From NCBI RefSeq assembly GCF_001953985.1, contig NZ_MBEI01000069.1:109197-173196 (forward strand): a stretch of DNA of 64,000 bases, written 5' to 3'. Position 1 is the stretch's first letter, and each line of letters begins with the position of its first letter. Under the pieces are notes generated by a model, which saw only the letters and a program-made list of their open reading frames with translations, was not told where the DNA came from and did not search any database. Source of the DNA: Mycobacterium colombiense. GTDB taxonomy: Bacteria; Actinomycetota; Actinomycetes; Mycobacteriales; Mycobacteriaceae. Positions 43,011 through 51,699 of this stretch are shown piece by piece. The translations under genes and the position numbers were made by a program.

Positions 43011-43880
43011 GTGAGCGCCCTTTCTACCGAGTCGATTCCCCTGACAGCCCTGCGCAGTACCGCCGCCGCGCCGCCGCCGAAACGCCTCCGGATCCTGTCG
43101 CCCGCGTTGCCGCTGGCCTTGCTCGGCTTCGCCCTGTTCGTCGGCGGTTGGTATGTGAGTGTCGACGTCCTGGCTTTACCGAGGTTTCGTGGCCTGCCCG
43201 GTCCCACCGAGGTGATCCGGGAATGGCTCAGCCCGAATCCGGCCTACGGCACATCCATTTTCACGGCCTCCTATTACGAGCACATCTGGGCAAGCGTCCG
43301 GCGCGTCGCCCTCGCCTTCGCGGCGGCATTGACCACGGGGATCCCGCTCGGCCTGCTGCTGGGGTGGTCGTCGCGGTTCCGTCAATGCGCGTTTCCTGTC
43401 TTCGAATTGATCCGGCCCATCCCGATCCTCGCGTGGGTTCCCTTGGCAATGCTGATGTTTCACAGCAGGGAGGGCTCGGTCATCTTCCTCACGTACCTGG
43501 CTGCGTTCTACGCGGTGACGTTGAACACGTTGCTCGGGGTCCATTCCATCGACCCGAACCTGATCAGGGCGGCGCGGTGTCTGGGCGCCGGCCCGCGCGA
43601 GGTGCTGCGCAGCGTGGTGATTCCGGGATCGCTGCCCTACATCTTCACCGGGCTGCAGATCGGTATGGGTGTCGCGTGGTTCTCGCTGGTCGCGGGCGAG
43701 ATGATCGCCGGCCAGTTCGGCCTCGGTTACCTCATCAACGCCTCGTACACGACCACCCGGTACCCGACGATCGTGATCGCGATGATCACGCTCGGTGTGA
43801 TCGGCTTCGCCAGCAGCGCTTTGATCCGTCTGCTCGGTGACCGGCTGATGGCGTACCGGGCGCGGAGCATCGGATCATGA
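43011..43880 (+). CDS. ABC importer permease 1 (NitT/TauT, SsuC-like)
   Basis: Inner-membrane permease of 289 aa with about six segments. The EAA loop, which contacts the ATPase, is AARCLGAGPREVLRSVVIPGSLPYIFTGLQIGMGVAW, and RPIPILAWVPLAMLMF is typical of the nitrate/sulfonate/taurine family. GTG 43011 follows AGAAAGG. It is followed at once by an ATPase gene (ATGA overlap). It differs clearly from the second permease at 44701, so the transporter should contain one of each. Confidence 0.87.
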   Translation: MSALSTESIPLTALRSTAAAPPPKRLRILSPALPLALLGFALFVGGWYVSVDVLALPRFRGLPGPTEVIREWLSPNPAYGTSIFTASYYEHIWASVRRVALAFAAALTTGIPLGLLLGWSSRFRQCAFPVFELIRPIPILAWVPLAMLMFHSREGSVIFLTYLAAFYAVTLNTLLGVHSIDPNLIRAARCLGAGPREVLRSVVIPGSLPYIFTGLQIGMGVAWFSLVAGEMIAGQFGLGYLINASYTTTRYPTIVIAMITLGVIGFASSALIRLLGDRLMAYRARSIGS

Positions 43881-44704
43881 GCGCGGGAAACCTCGTCCTG
43901 AAGGGAGTCGGCAAGGTGTACCGGACGAGGGGCGCCCCGGTGGTAGCGGTGGAGAACTTCAGCCTCGACATCGCCGAGGGCGAACTCCACGTCATCGTCG
44001 GGCCGTCGGGGTGCGGAAAGAGCACACTGCTCGGAGCGGTCGCCGGATTCACCGACATCACCTCGGGCCGTATCGAGCTCGACGGTCAATTGCTCTGCGG
44101 CCCAACCCGGCCCACCGCCGCGATAGGCCCGGACCGGGTGGTCGTCTTCCAGGACAGCACGTTGTTCCCCTGGTTCACCGTCGCCGAGAACGTCAGCTTC
44201 GGCCTGGTGGCGCAGCGGCGCCTGAGCCGTCGGGATGCCGCGGAGATCGCGGTCGAGCGCCTGCAAGACGTAGGGCTGGGCGACATAGCGCGCAGCTATC
44301 CCGGCGAGCTGTCCAGCGGCGTCCAACGCCGCATCGAGATCCTGCGCGCGCTCGTCATGGAGCCGACCGTGCTGCTGCTCGATGAGCCGTTCCGGGGAAT
44401 GGACGCGATCTCGCGATCTGCGATGCATGATGCGCTGCTGCAGATCTACGACAAGTCCTCGGTCACAGTGCTTTTCATCACCCACGAGATCGAGGAGGCC
44501 GTTTATCTGGGCAGCCGTGTCACCGTCATGACGACCCGCCCCGGCAGAGCCAAGGTCACGATCGACGTCGACCTCGATCGCCCCCGTGACCGCGACTTGA
44601 TCACCGCGCCCGACTTTCGTGAACTCGTCGCTGAGGTCTCCGAGGCGGTCCGCGACGAAGCCAGGCGTGCGTTCGATGCGGGTGAGCGGGAGATGGCGCA
44701 ATGA
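43877..44704 (+). CDS. ABC importer ATPase 1 (degenerate signature motif)
   Basis: ATPase of 275 aa. Walker A GPSGCGKST, Q-loop VVFQD, Walker B VLLLDEPF with the catalytic Glu, and H-loop FITHE are intact. The signature is ELSSGVQRR instead of LSGGQ: glycine 3 is serine and the Gln is Val. In a dimer with ATPase 2 this altered signature would close only the site formed by ATPase 2's Walker motifs, which itself lacks the H-loop histidine. ATGA overlap with permease 1 and permease 2 (four bases at each end). Confidence 0.88.
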   Translation: MSAGNLVLKGVGKVYRTRGAPVVAVENFSLDIAEGELHVIVGPSGCGKSTLLGAVAGFTDITSGRIELDGQLLCGPTRPTAAIGPDRVVVFQDSTLFPWFTVAENVSFGLVAQRRLSRRDAAEIAVERLQDVGLGDIARSYPGELSSGVQRRIEILRALVMEPTVLLLDEPFRGMDAISRSAMHDALLQIYDKSSVTVLFITHEIEEAVYLGSRVTVMTTRPGRAKVTIDVDLDRPRDRDLITAPDFRELVAEVSEAVRDEARRAFDAGEREMAQ

Positions 44705-45525
44705 CAACGCTCCTGCGGCGCGCAGATTATGCGGACACCTCAGCGCTGAGGCGCGGAGTGATGGGCGTCGTCGCCTTCGCCGGCATCTGGGAGCTTGCCA
44801 CCCGCATCGGCGGCTGGACCGGCGTCGATGTGCCCTTGGTGGGGCAGCTTCCCCCGCCCTCGGCGGTAGCCGTCGACTTCATGAAACTCGTTGCCAGGCC
44901 CGGGTATTGGAACAGCTGGTCGCTGTCCTTCCAGCGGGTGTTGGCCGGCTTCGCCGTGGCGCTGCTGGTGGGCGGGACGTTGGGGCTGCTCATGGCGACC
45001 CGCCCATGGTTCAACCGCGTGGTGTTTCCGGTGTTCGAATCGCTAAGGCCGATACCGCCGTTGGCCTGGGTGCCGATCGCCATCATCTTCTGGCCGACTC
45101 AGGAGCTGTCCATCACCTTCGTGACCTTCCTCGGCGCGCTGTTTCCGATCGTGCTCAACGCCGTCGGTGGAGCCGAACAAATCGACCGCAGGCACGTGCT
45201 GGCCGCGCGGTCGATGGGCGCGAGCCGCTCGTACGTCTTCCGGCGGGTGCTGCTCCCCGCGCTGCTGCCGTCCCTGGTGACGGGTGCGGCCGTCGGCATG
45301 GGTATCACCTGGGAGGTCGTCGTCGCCGCGGAGCTGATTTCGGGCGGCGGCCAGCAGTCCGGCGACGGCGGCTTGGGCTTTCTGGTGTGGAATGCCTATG
45401 AAGGCAACAACTTACCGAGGGTCGTCGTGGCGATGATCAGCTTGGGCATCGCGGGCTACCTGTCGAGTGGGCTGGTGCGGGCGCTGGGAGACCGACTCAT
45501 GCCGTGGCGGCGCGTGGCGACATGA
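44701..45525 (+). CDS. ABC importer permease 2 (SsuC-like)
   Basis: Permease of 274 aa with about six segments. EAA loop: AARSMGASRSYVFRRVLLPALLPSLVTGAAVGMGITWEVVV; the IPPLAWVPIAIIFW stretch is conserved. Low identity to permease 1 outside the core. The stop is overlapped by ATPase 2 (ATGA at 45522). The presence of two permeases and two ATPases in one tight operon indicates a heteromeric transporter, or alternatively two transporters that share one binding protein. Confidence 0.86.
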   Translation: MTTLLRRADYADTSALRRGVMGVVAFAGIWELATRIGGWTGVDVPLVGQLPPPSAVAVDFMKLVARPGYWNSWSLSFQRVLAGFAVALLVGGTLGLLMATRPWFNRVVFPVFESLRPIPPLAWVPIAIIFWPTQELSITFVTFLGALFPIVLNAVGGAEQIDRRHVLAARSMGASRSYVFRRVLLPALLPSLVTGAAVGMGITWEVVVAAELISGGGQQSGDGGLGFLVWNAYEGNNLPRVVVAMISLGIAGYLSSGLVRALGDRLMPWRRVAT

Positions 45526-46310
45526 CAGGCAGTCGGGCCGGAGCGGTCCTTTTCGATCGCGTCTCCTTCCACATCCGCAAGGGCCGTGAGGACGTCCACG
45601 TCGTCGATGATTGCTCGTTCAGCGTGGCGCCCGGCGAGATCGTGGCGATGATCGGACCGTCGGGTGGCGGCAAAACGACCATCGGTTACCTGCTGGCCGG
45701 GTATTACCGCCCGACCAGCGGACTCATCGCCGTCGACGGCAAGGAGGCCGGAGGACCGTCGGCCGAGCGACTGCTGCTGTTCCAAGAGAACGCACTGATG
45801 CCGTGGCTGACGACCGCCGAAAACGTCATGTTCGGGCCGCGCGCGCGCGGCGAGGACAGGGATGTGGTGCGGCAGCGGGCGGACACCGTCCTGGCCCGCG
45901 TGGGGCTCGCCGACTTCGGCAACCGCTATCCCGCAGAGCTTTCCGGCGGCATGCGGCGCCGCGCCGAGCTGGCTCGCGCATTGATCAATGAACCCGCCGT
46001 GCTGATACTCGACGAGCCGTTTCGGGGTTTGGACGCCATGACCCGCGAGCTGATGCGGGAGTACACGGCCGAACTCCTTGCCGAACAACGGCGCACCGTC
46101 CTGTTCATCACCACCGATGTCGATGAGGCGCTGCTGCTTGCGGACCGGCTGCTGGTAATGACGGGGCGTCCCGCCCGAGTACGCGAGGAGTTTGCGATCA
46201 AGCGGGCCCGTCCCCGGCAGCGGATGGATCTGCTGAATGACGACCGCCTGCAAGACATCAAACACCGCGCCATGGACCTGCTGCGACCCCCGATAGCCGA
46301 GCACCGCTGA
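45522..46310 (+). CDS. ABC importer ATPase 2 (H-loop histidine replaced by Thr)
   Basis: ATPase of 262 aa. Walker A GPSGGGKTT, Q-loop LLFQEN, signature ELSGGMRRR and Walker B VLILDEPF are in order. The H-loop reads FITTDVDEA, where the normal sequence is THD: the switch histidine is threonine. ATPase 1 keeps its histidine but has a damaged signature, so one composite ATP site is normal and the other carries both defects. ATG 45522 overlaps the permease 2 stop. Confidence 0.88.
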   Translation: MTGSRAGAVLFDRVSFHIRKGREDVHVVDDCSFSVAPGEIVAMIGPSGGGKTTIGYLLAGYYRPTSGLIAVDGKEAGGPSAERLLLFQENALMPWLTTAENVMFGPRARGEDRDVVRQRADTVLARVGLADFGNRYPAELSGGMRRRAELARALINEPAVLILDEPFRGLDAMTRELMREYTAELLAEQRRTVLFITTDVDEALLLADRLLVMTGRPARVREEFAIKRARPRQRMDLLNDDRLQDIKHRAMDLLRPPIAEHR

Positions 46311-46326
46311 CGACAGAAAGGCGCGA

Positions 46327-47442
46327 ATGCGACTGAAAAACACCCTCGCTGTTGCCCTGACAACGGTGCTGACCGCCGTCGGCTGCGCCGCTGTCGGCCA
46401 CATCGGCGGCAACGACATCGTCTCCAGCGGCGGGGCGGTGCACCTCACCGTCGGCTACCAGCCCTACTACACCGAGGCATGGTCCGGGGTGGTCATGCGG
46501 GGCAAGGAATTCTGGAAGAAATACCTGCCAAGCGGCTCGACCGTGGACTTCCAGGTCGGCCTGCAGGGCTCGATCGTGGTGAGCCAGCTGCTGGCCGGCA
46601 AGCAACAGATCGGCTACGTCGGTGATATGCCGTCCATCGTCGGCGTGAGCAAGCGAAGCACCCGAGACCTGCGAATCGTTGCGACGCTCGGGCTTTCGGA
46701 GGACCAGTGCGGCGTGTTTCTCGTGCGGCCGGACGCACCGAATTTCGCCAACCAACGCGACGCGCTCGCCTGGTTCAACGGCAAGACCGTCGCGACTCCG
46801 CAGGGCAGTTGCACCGACCGCATCGCCCAGGCCACCTTCGGTGCCCTGGGCATCAAGCCTGCCGCCTACCTCAACCAGAGCATCGAGGTGATCACCTCCA
46901 GCTTTCAGAACCACACCATCGATGCCGCCATCGTCTGGGAACCGGTACCGTCCAAATTGATCAACGCCGGCCTGGCCAAACGCGTTGCGAGTGGCGCACT
47001 TAACGATCAGCACGACGGTGGCTTCCTGGTGATGGACAAGGAGTTCACCGACAAGCATCCCGACATCGCCAGGAGCTGGCTCAAAGCGGAGCTCGACGCA
47101 CAGCGCTACCTCGCCGATCCGGCCAACGCCGACGAGATAGTGCGCATTGCCCAGAGCCAAACGGAGGGCTACTCGGCGGCCGACCTGCGTGACTCGCTGT
47201 ACCGCAGGTGGCCCGTCGACCAAGGCGGCAGCGCCGGAGGAATTCGGTTACGTCTTCCGTTCGCACCCACCGGTGAGAGCGCCGACCTGATCAAGACCGC
47301 TACCGACTTCCTCTACCGCATCAAGGCGATTCCGGTTTCCACGTTGCCCGACGGAGCGGTCCAGCCGGATGCCGCAACCGCGGTGCTGCGCGATGCGGGG
47401 GCCAATCCGGCGGTAGGCGCGGGATTCGTTCGGGCGCAATAG
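46327..47442 (+). CDS. ABC importer solute-binding lipoprotein (NMT1/SsuA-like)
   Basis: Lipoprotein of 371 aa: lipobox TAVGC with Cys20. The mature protein has the two-lobe pattern of NMT1/SsuA-type binding proteins, with HLTVGYQPYYTEAWSG, LLAGKQQIGYVGDMPSIVG and WFNGKTVATPQGSC, and an extended C-terminal lobe. It lies 16 bases after ATPase 2, so it is the binding protein of the heteromeric importer. Substrate unknown; sulfonate, taurine, nitrate or a small carboxylate are all possible. Confidence 0.85.
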   Translation: MRLKNTLAVALTTVLTAVGCAAVGHIGGNDIVSSGGAVHLTVGYQPYYTEAWSGVVMRGKEFWKKYLPSGSTVDFQVGLQGSIVVSQLLAGKQQIGYVGDMPSIVGVSKRSTRDLRIVATLGLSEDQCGVFLVRPDAPNFANQRDALAWFNGKTVATPQGSCTDRIAQATFGALGIKPAAYLNQSIEVITSSFQNHTIDAAIVWEPVPSKLINAGLAKRVASGALNDQHDGGFLVMDKEFTDKHPDIARSWLKAELDAQRYLADPANADEIVRIAQSQTEGYSAADLRDSLYRRWPVDQGGSAGGIRLRLPFAPTGESADLIKTATDFLYRIKAIPVSTLPDGAVQPDAATAVLRDAGANPAVGAGFVRAQ

Positions 47443-47507
47443 GACGCATTCGAATCATGATCAACTCAAACCTGGCGGCCGGGCCAGGACGTTCCTAGGC
47501 TGCCCGG

Positions 47508-48317
47508 GTGACGACGACCAATCCTGCGCCGGCACGGGTGTCACTTCGCGGCGTCAACCGCACGTTCGGAACGCACACCGTGCTGCACGACGTCGACGTC
47601 GAGATCGAACCCGGCGAGGTCGTTGCCTTGCTCGGATCGTCGGGCAGCGGCAAATCGACGCTGCTGCGACTGATCGCCGGCCTGGACCTTCCGACTGGTG
47701 GACGGATCGAGATCGATGGCGAGTCCGTTCGGGGGATCGACCCGCGCTGCGCCGTGGTATTCCAGGAACCCCGACTACTGCCCTGGCGGTCGCTATCGGC
47801 CAACGTCGAATTCGGCCTGACACCGGGTACCGGGCGGTCGAAAGGCTATGCGGCAGTGCAGCACTGGCTGGACGTCGTCGGCTTGACCAAATTTCGCGAT
47901 CACTATCCGCGGCAGGTGTCCGGCGGCATGGCGCAACGCGCGGGCCTGGCCCGGGCGTTGGCCCGGCGCCCCAGCGTTCTGCTGCTCGACGAGCCGCTGG
48001 CCGCCCTCGATGCGCTGACCCGCCTGCGCATGCAGGACCTGATCGACACGGTGCAGCAAGAGGCCGGCACCACGACGGTGCTGGTGACGCACGACGTGGA
48101 CGAGGCGGCGATTCTCGCCGACCGGGTGCTGATCCTGCACGCCGATGCGACCGGCGGCGCCCGTATCGTCGCGCAATTCGACATCCCGATACCCAAGCCA
48201 CGCGACCGCGGTGACCCGCGTATCACCGCTCTGCGTGATCAGCTGTTGGACGAACTCGGCGTCCCCCGACGCACCATCGTGTCGTCTGCGATCGATGAGG
48301 AGGCGAAAACGTCGTGA
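47508..48317 (+). CDS. ABC importer ATPase 3 (SsuB/TauB-like)
   Basis: ATPase of 269 aa with all motifs intact: Walker A GSSGSGKST, Q-loop VVFQEPRLLPW, signature VSGGMAQR, Walker B VLLLDEPLAALDA and H-loop VTHDVDEA. It fits a normal homodimeric importer with the binding protein and permease that follow. GTG start at 47508. A 65-base gap from the preceding binding protein gene suggests a separate or weakly linked transcription unit. Next gene overlaps as GTGA. Confidence 0.88.
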   Translation: MTTTNPAPARVSLRGVNRTFGTHTVLHDVDVEIEPGEVVALLGSSGSGKSTLLRLIAGLDLPTGGRIEIDGESVRGIDPRCAVVFQEPRLLPWRSLSANVEFGLTPGTGRSKGYAAVQHWLDVVGLTKFRDHYPRQVSGGMAQRAGLARALARRPSVLLLDEPLAALDALTRLRMQDLIDTVQQEAGTTTVLVTHDVDEAAILADRVLILHADATGGARIVAQFDIPIPKPRDRGDPRITALRDQLLDELGVPRRTIVSSAIDEEAKTS

Positions 48318-49282
48318 AACGACGATATCTGGCGACAATGGCGATGACCGCCGCGGTGGTTACCGCGGCGTCTGCCTGCGGTTCGAGCAGCGGCACAGCG
48401 ACCGCGAAGGACATCCACCTGGATTACGCCTACTACAACCCGCTGAGCCTGGTCATCCGCGATCAGCACCTGCTCGAAAAGCAGGGCTACAACGTCACTT
48501 GGGTGCTATCGCAGGGCAGTAACAAGGCCAACGAGGGACTGCGGTCAAAGGCCCTGGACTTCGGCTCCACTGGCGGTTCCCCTGCCTTGCTGGCGCGGGC
48601 GAACGGCACGCCGATCAAGACCGTCGACGTCTACGCCAAGGGGGAGTGGACGGCGCTGGTGGTCGCCAAGAACTCACCCATCAACTCGGTGGCTGACCTG
48701 AAGGGCAAAAAGGTCGCGGTCACCAAGGGGACCGACCCCTACTTCTTCCTATTGCAATCACTTGCGACAGCGGGGCTTTCGCCCGCTGATATCGAGATCG
48801 TCAATCTGCAGCATGCCGACGGCAAAACCGCGCTGGAGCGCGGTGATGTCGACGCGTGGTCTGGGTTGGACCCGTTCATGGCGGAGACGATCCAGCAACA
48901 AGGCTCCCGCATCATTTACCGCAACCCCGATTTCAACTCCGGTGGTGTCCTGAACGCACGCGAGGACTTCATCACCGTCCATCCGGACTCCGTTCAGTCG
49001 GTGGTCAATACCTACGAGGAGGCCCGGAAGTGGGCAACGAAGCACCCGGCCGAGCTGGCGGCGTTGCTGGCCTCGCAGGCGAAGGTATCGCCGAGCGTGG
49101 CGCAAGAGGAGTTGGGCCGAACGGCATTGGACATCTCGCCGGTGCCGGACGATTCGCTGCGCGCGGTGCTGACCAGGGTCGTGCCGCTGGCCGTGGCCGA
49201 CGGCGATATCAAATCCGGCGACGCCGGCCGCAACGCACTGAGCACACTGTTCGAGCCGAAGTACGCTCAGCAAGCACACTGA
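48314..49282 (+). CDS. Solute-binding lipoprotein (aliphatic sulfonate type, SsuA-like)
   Basis: Binding protein of 322 aa, lipobox SAC with Cys22 (AASACGSSSG). YAYYNPLSLVIRDQHLLEKQGYNVTWVLSQGSNKANEGLRSKALDFGSTGGSPALLARANGTPIK matches the NMT1/SsuA fold, with the GSTxGSPALLA loop used for sulfonates. GTG start overlapping the ATPase stop. It should feed the permease that follows. Sulfonate uptake is the best guess. Confidence 0.87.
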   Translation: MKRRYLATMAMTAAVVTAASACGSSSGTATAKDIHLDYAYYNPLSLVIRDQHLLEKQGYNVTWVLSQGSNKANEGLRSKALDFGSTGGSPALLARANGTPIKTVDVYAKGEWTALVVAKNSPINSVADLKGKKVAVTKGTDPYFFLLQSLATAGLSPADIEIVNLQHADGKTALERGDVDAWSGLDPFMAETIQQQGSRIIYRNPDFNSGGVLNAREDFITVHPDSVQSVVNTYEEARKWATKHPAELAALLASQAKVSPSVAQEELGRTALDISPVPDDSLRAVLTRVVPLAVADGDIKSGDAGRNALSTLFEPKYAQQAH

Positions 49283-50055
49283 CGCCGAAGACCGGGCGGC
49301 TGGGCAAATTGCCGCTCGTGCTCGCCGGGCTGATCGTTCCAGTGCTGCTGCTGGTGATCTGGCAGCTTGCGACGGCGGTTACCGGGTTTTTCGCCCCCAG
49401 CCAGCTGCCACCTCCCGCCGATGTGGTGTCCGCGCTGGGCGGCCTGCTTGGACACGGCGAACTGTGGACTCACCTCAAGGCCAGTGGTTCGCGGGTGTTG
49501 GTCGGTTACTTGGCCGGCGCCGGCGTCGCCCTGACGCTGGGCTCCCTGGTCGGGCTCTCCGTCACGGTGCGCAGGCTGCTGGCCCCGACCCTGGCCGCCT
49601 TCCGAACCGTGCCGTCCTTGGCGTGGGTCCCGTTGTTGCTCTTATGGTTTGGCATCGACGAGACACCGAAGATTCTCATGGTGGCCATCGGCGCGTTCTT
49701 CCCCGTCTATACGACGACCGCATCGGCGCTTGCCCACATCGACCCGCACCTGCTGGAGGTCGGGCGAGCCTACGGGCGGCACGGCGCCTCGCTGTTGACG
49801 ACGGTGATGCTGCCGGCCGCGGCTCCGGAACTCGTGAACGGGCTGCGGCTGGGCCTGGCGAACGCGTGGCTTTTCGTGGTCGCGGCCGAGCTGATCGCGT
49901 CCTCGAAGGGACTCGGGTTCCTGCTCATCGATAGTCAAAACACCGGCCGCACCGACGTGATGCTGTTGGCCATCGTGCTATTGGCCGGCTTGGGCAAGCT
50001 CACCGACGGGGCCCTGGGCGCTGTCGAGATCCGGATCGCGCGGCGGCGCGGGTAG
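49279..50055 (+). CDS. ABC importer permease 3 (SsuC-like), probable CTG start
   Basis: Permease of 258 aa if begun at CTG 49279, with about six segments. EAA loop: GRAYGRHGASLLTTVMLPAAAPELVNGLRLGLANAW; PSLAWVPLLLLWFGI is conserved. There is no ATG, GTG or TTG near the expected start except TTG 49309 and GTG 49318, which would leave the first segment without a charged cap. CTG 49279 overlaps the previous stop as CTGA, copying the ATGA pattern of the cluster, and keeps TPKTGRLGK as a basic N-terminus. The 3' end overlaps the convergent DUF998 gene by 56 bases. Confidence 0.85.
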   Translation: MTPKTGRLGKLPLVLAGLIVPVLLLVIWQLATAVTGFFAPSQLPPPADVVSALGGLLGHGELWTHLKASGSRVLVGYLAGAGVALTLGSLVGLSVTVRRLLAPTLAAFRTVPSLAWVPLLLLWFGIDETPKILMVAIGAFFPVYTTTASALAHIDPHLLEVGRAYGRHGASLLTTVMLPAAAPELVNGLRLGLANAWLFVVAAELIASSKGLGFLLIDSQNTGRTDVMLLAIVLLAGLGKLTDGALGAVEIRIARRRG

Positions 50056-50695
50056 ACCGCGTCAGCAGACAAGCGGCGGTGAGCAACTGCCAGCCGGTGA
50101 TCGAGTACACGCTCCCGCGTTCCCATACGCCGTCGGGCAGCAGGTACGTCTTCGCCGTCGCCGATTTGATCATCAGCATGGCAAAGCACAACAGGCCAAG
50201 GACCGCAATCGCTTTGGATACTCCGCGATACCCGCGCCAGGCGGTAAGCGGCCCGATCACAACGGAGCCCACCAAGATGGCGGCGTTGCCCCCGACGATC
50301 GCCAGCACGGCGCCGACGATGTGCGCCCTGCCGCTGTGCACCGATCCGACCACGATGTTGCCGACAGCGTTCGTCGCGATGGTACCCAAAAACATTCGGG
50401 CCCTAGGGTTGTCGGGAACCCCCACGATCAGCAACGCCCCGAGCAGGAACAGGACACCCTGCAGTAAGAACGCCGCATGCATCAAGTACGCGCGGGGCGA
50501 ATAGATCGGATGGCCTTGAACCAGCGCGCCGCTGGGAAGCCCGAGATCGCTGATGTAGTTGCGTGCATAGCTGTAGGCCGGCTCGAACGCCGCGGCGGCG
50601 AGCGCCTCCAGGACCAAAAAACCCATGGCCGCCACCGCCCAGACGGCTGCTCCGCGCGCGCCGGCCAGATTGTGTTGCTTCATTTTGGTGGCCAT
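50000..50695 (-). CDS. DUF998 family membrane protein
   Basis: Membrane protein of 231 aa with about seven segments, including AAVWAVAAMGFLVLEALAAAAFEPAYSYARNYISDLG and LMHAAFLLQGVLFLLGALLIVGV. The NYISDLG motif is characteristic of DUF998. The tail is basic and overlaps the permease 3 gene. ATG 50695 has an in-frame ATG four codons later (50683) as alternative. The 38-base gap to the divergent hydrolase gene holds both promoters. Function unknown. Confidence 0.82.
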   Translation of the reverse strand: MATKMKQHNLAGARGAAVWAVAAMGFLVLEALAAAAFEPAYSYARNYISDLGLPSGALVQGHPIYSPRAYLMHAAFLLQGVLFLLGALLIVGVPDNPRARMFLGTIATNAVGNIVVGSVHSGRAHIVGAVLAIVGGNAAILVGSVVIGPLTAWRGYRGVSKAIAVLGLLCFAMLMIKSATAKTYLLPDGVWERGSVYSITGWQLLTAACLLTRSTRAAARSGSRQRPGPRR

Positions 50696-50733
50696 GCTTT
50701 CACGTGGGGTGGGGTTACCCGCACAATAGCGCG

Positions 50734-51696
50734 ATGCGTGCAGTGCGGGAGATCGGGAAAATCGCGGCGGGCGTACGTCGATGGTTGCTGACCGCCACGC
50801 TGCTGGTTGCGCTCGCGGGATGCGGCGGGTCGGCGCACAACCGCGGTGCGCCATCGTCGGGCGGTGTGTTCGCAGGTCCGATCGAGATCGGCAACGGCCG
50901 GCACCTGTATCTTGAATGCCACGGAAAGGGCAGGCCCACAGTCATTTTGGAGTCCGGCTACCACAACGCGTCGGATCCGTGGAGCCACTCCGACGCCGCC
51001 GCGCCGGCAACGGGCCCGGCCGTGCTGCCGGCCCTGGCCGCCGACCACCGCGTGTGCGCCTACGACCGGCCCGGCACCCTGCGCTATCCCGATCCGCCCA
51101 GCATCACCGACCGCAGTTCGCCAGCCGCGATGCCCCGCACCGCGCAGGACGTTGTCCAGGATCTGCATGCGTTACTCGCCGCCGCCCATCTGCCGGGCCC
51201 GTACGTCCTGGTCGGGCACTCGCTGGGCGGGCTGTTCATCCGGCTGTATGCGCAGACCTATCCCGACCAGGTGCGGGCGCTGGCGTTCGTCGATGCCTTT
51301 CCCGTCGAAATACCTGGCCTGCTGGGCGCGGACTGGCCGACCTATCGCCAGGCGTTGGACCAGCCGCTGCCTCAGTTCGCAAACTCGCCCGGGTTCGAGG
51401 AGATCGACATCGAGAAGAGTGTCGCCCAGGTCGGCGCGGCCCCGGCTTTCCCACCCGTTCCCACGGTCGTCCTGACCAGGACCGAACCGTTCGCGATCCC
51501 CGGCACCGTCTCACCCGAGCAGGGCGCCAAGCTGGAGCAGGTGTGGCGCGAGGCCTCGGCGGATCTGATCGCGCTGCGGCCGCAGACACCGCACCTGATC
51601 GCGACGGGCAGCGACCACTTCATCCAGATCCACCAGCCCGATTTGGTGGTGGCCGGCGTGCGCCTTGCGATGCAACGGGCGGAGCCGAGCCGCTGA
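50734..51696 (+). CDS. Alpha/beta hydrolase lipoprotein
   Basis: Exported esterase/lipase-like enzyme of 320 aa. The signal peptide ends in lipobox ALAGC. The fold is alpha/beta hydrolase: oxyanion region GRPTVILESGYHNASDPW, nucleophile elbow VGHSLGGLF, acid probably in FVDAFPVE and His in GSDHFIQIHQPDLV. It should work on the cell surface on lipid or ester substrates. ATG 50734 gives the normal signal sequence. Stands alone; converges closely on the Eis-like gene (3 bases between stops). Confidence 0.85.
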   Translation: MRAVREIGKIAAGVRRWLLTATLLVALAGCGGSAHNRGAPSSGGVFAGPIEIGNGRHLYLECHGKGRPTVILESGYHNASDPWSHSDAAAPATGPAVLPALAADHRVCAYDRPGTLRYPDPPSITDRSSPAAMPRTAQDVVQDLHALLAAAHLPGPYVLVGHSLGGLFIRLYAQTYPDQVRALAFVDAFPVEIPGLLGADWPTYRQALDQPLPQFANSPGFEEIDIEKSVAQVGAAPAFPPVPTVVLTRTEPFAIPGTVSPEQGAKLEQVWREASADLIALRPQTPHLIATGSDHFIQIHQPDLVVAGVRLAMQRAEPSR

Positions 51697-51699
51697 CGG

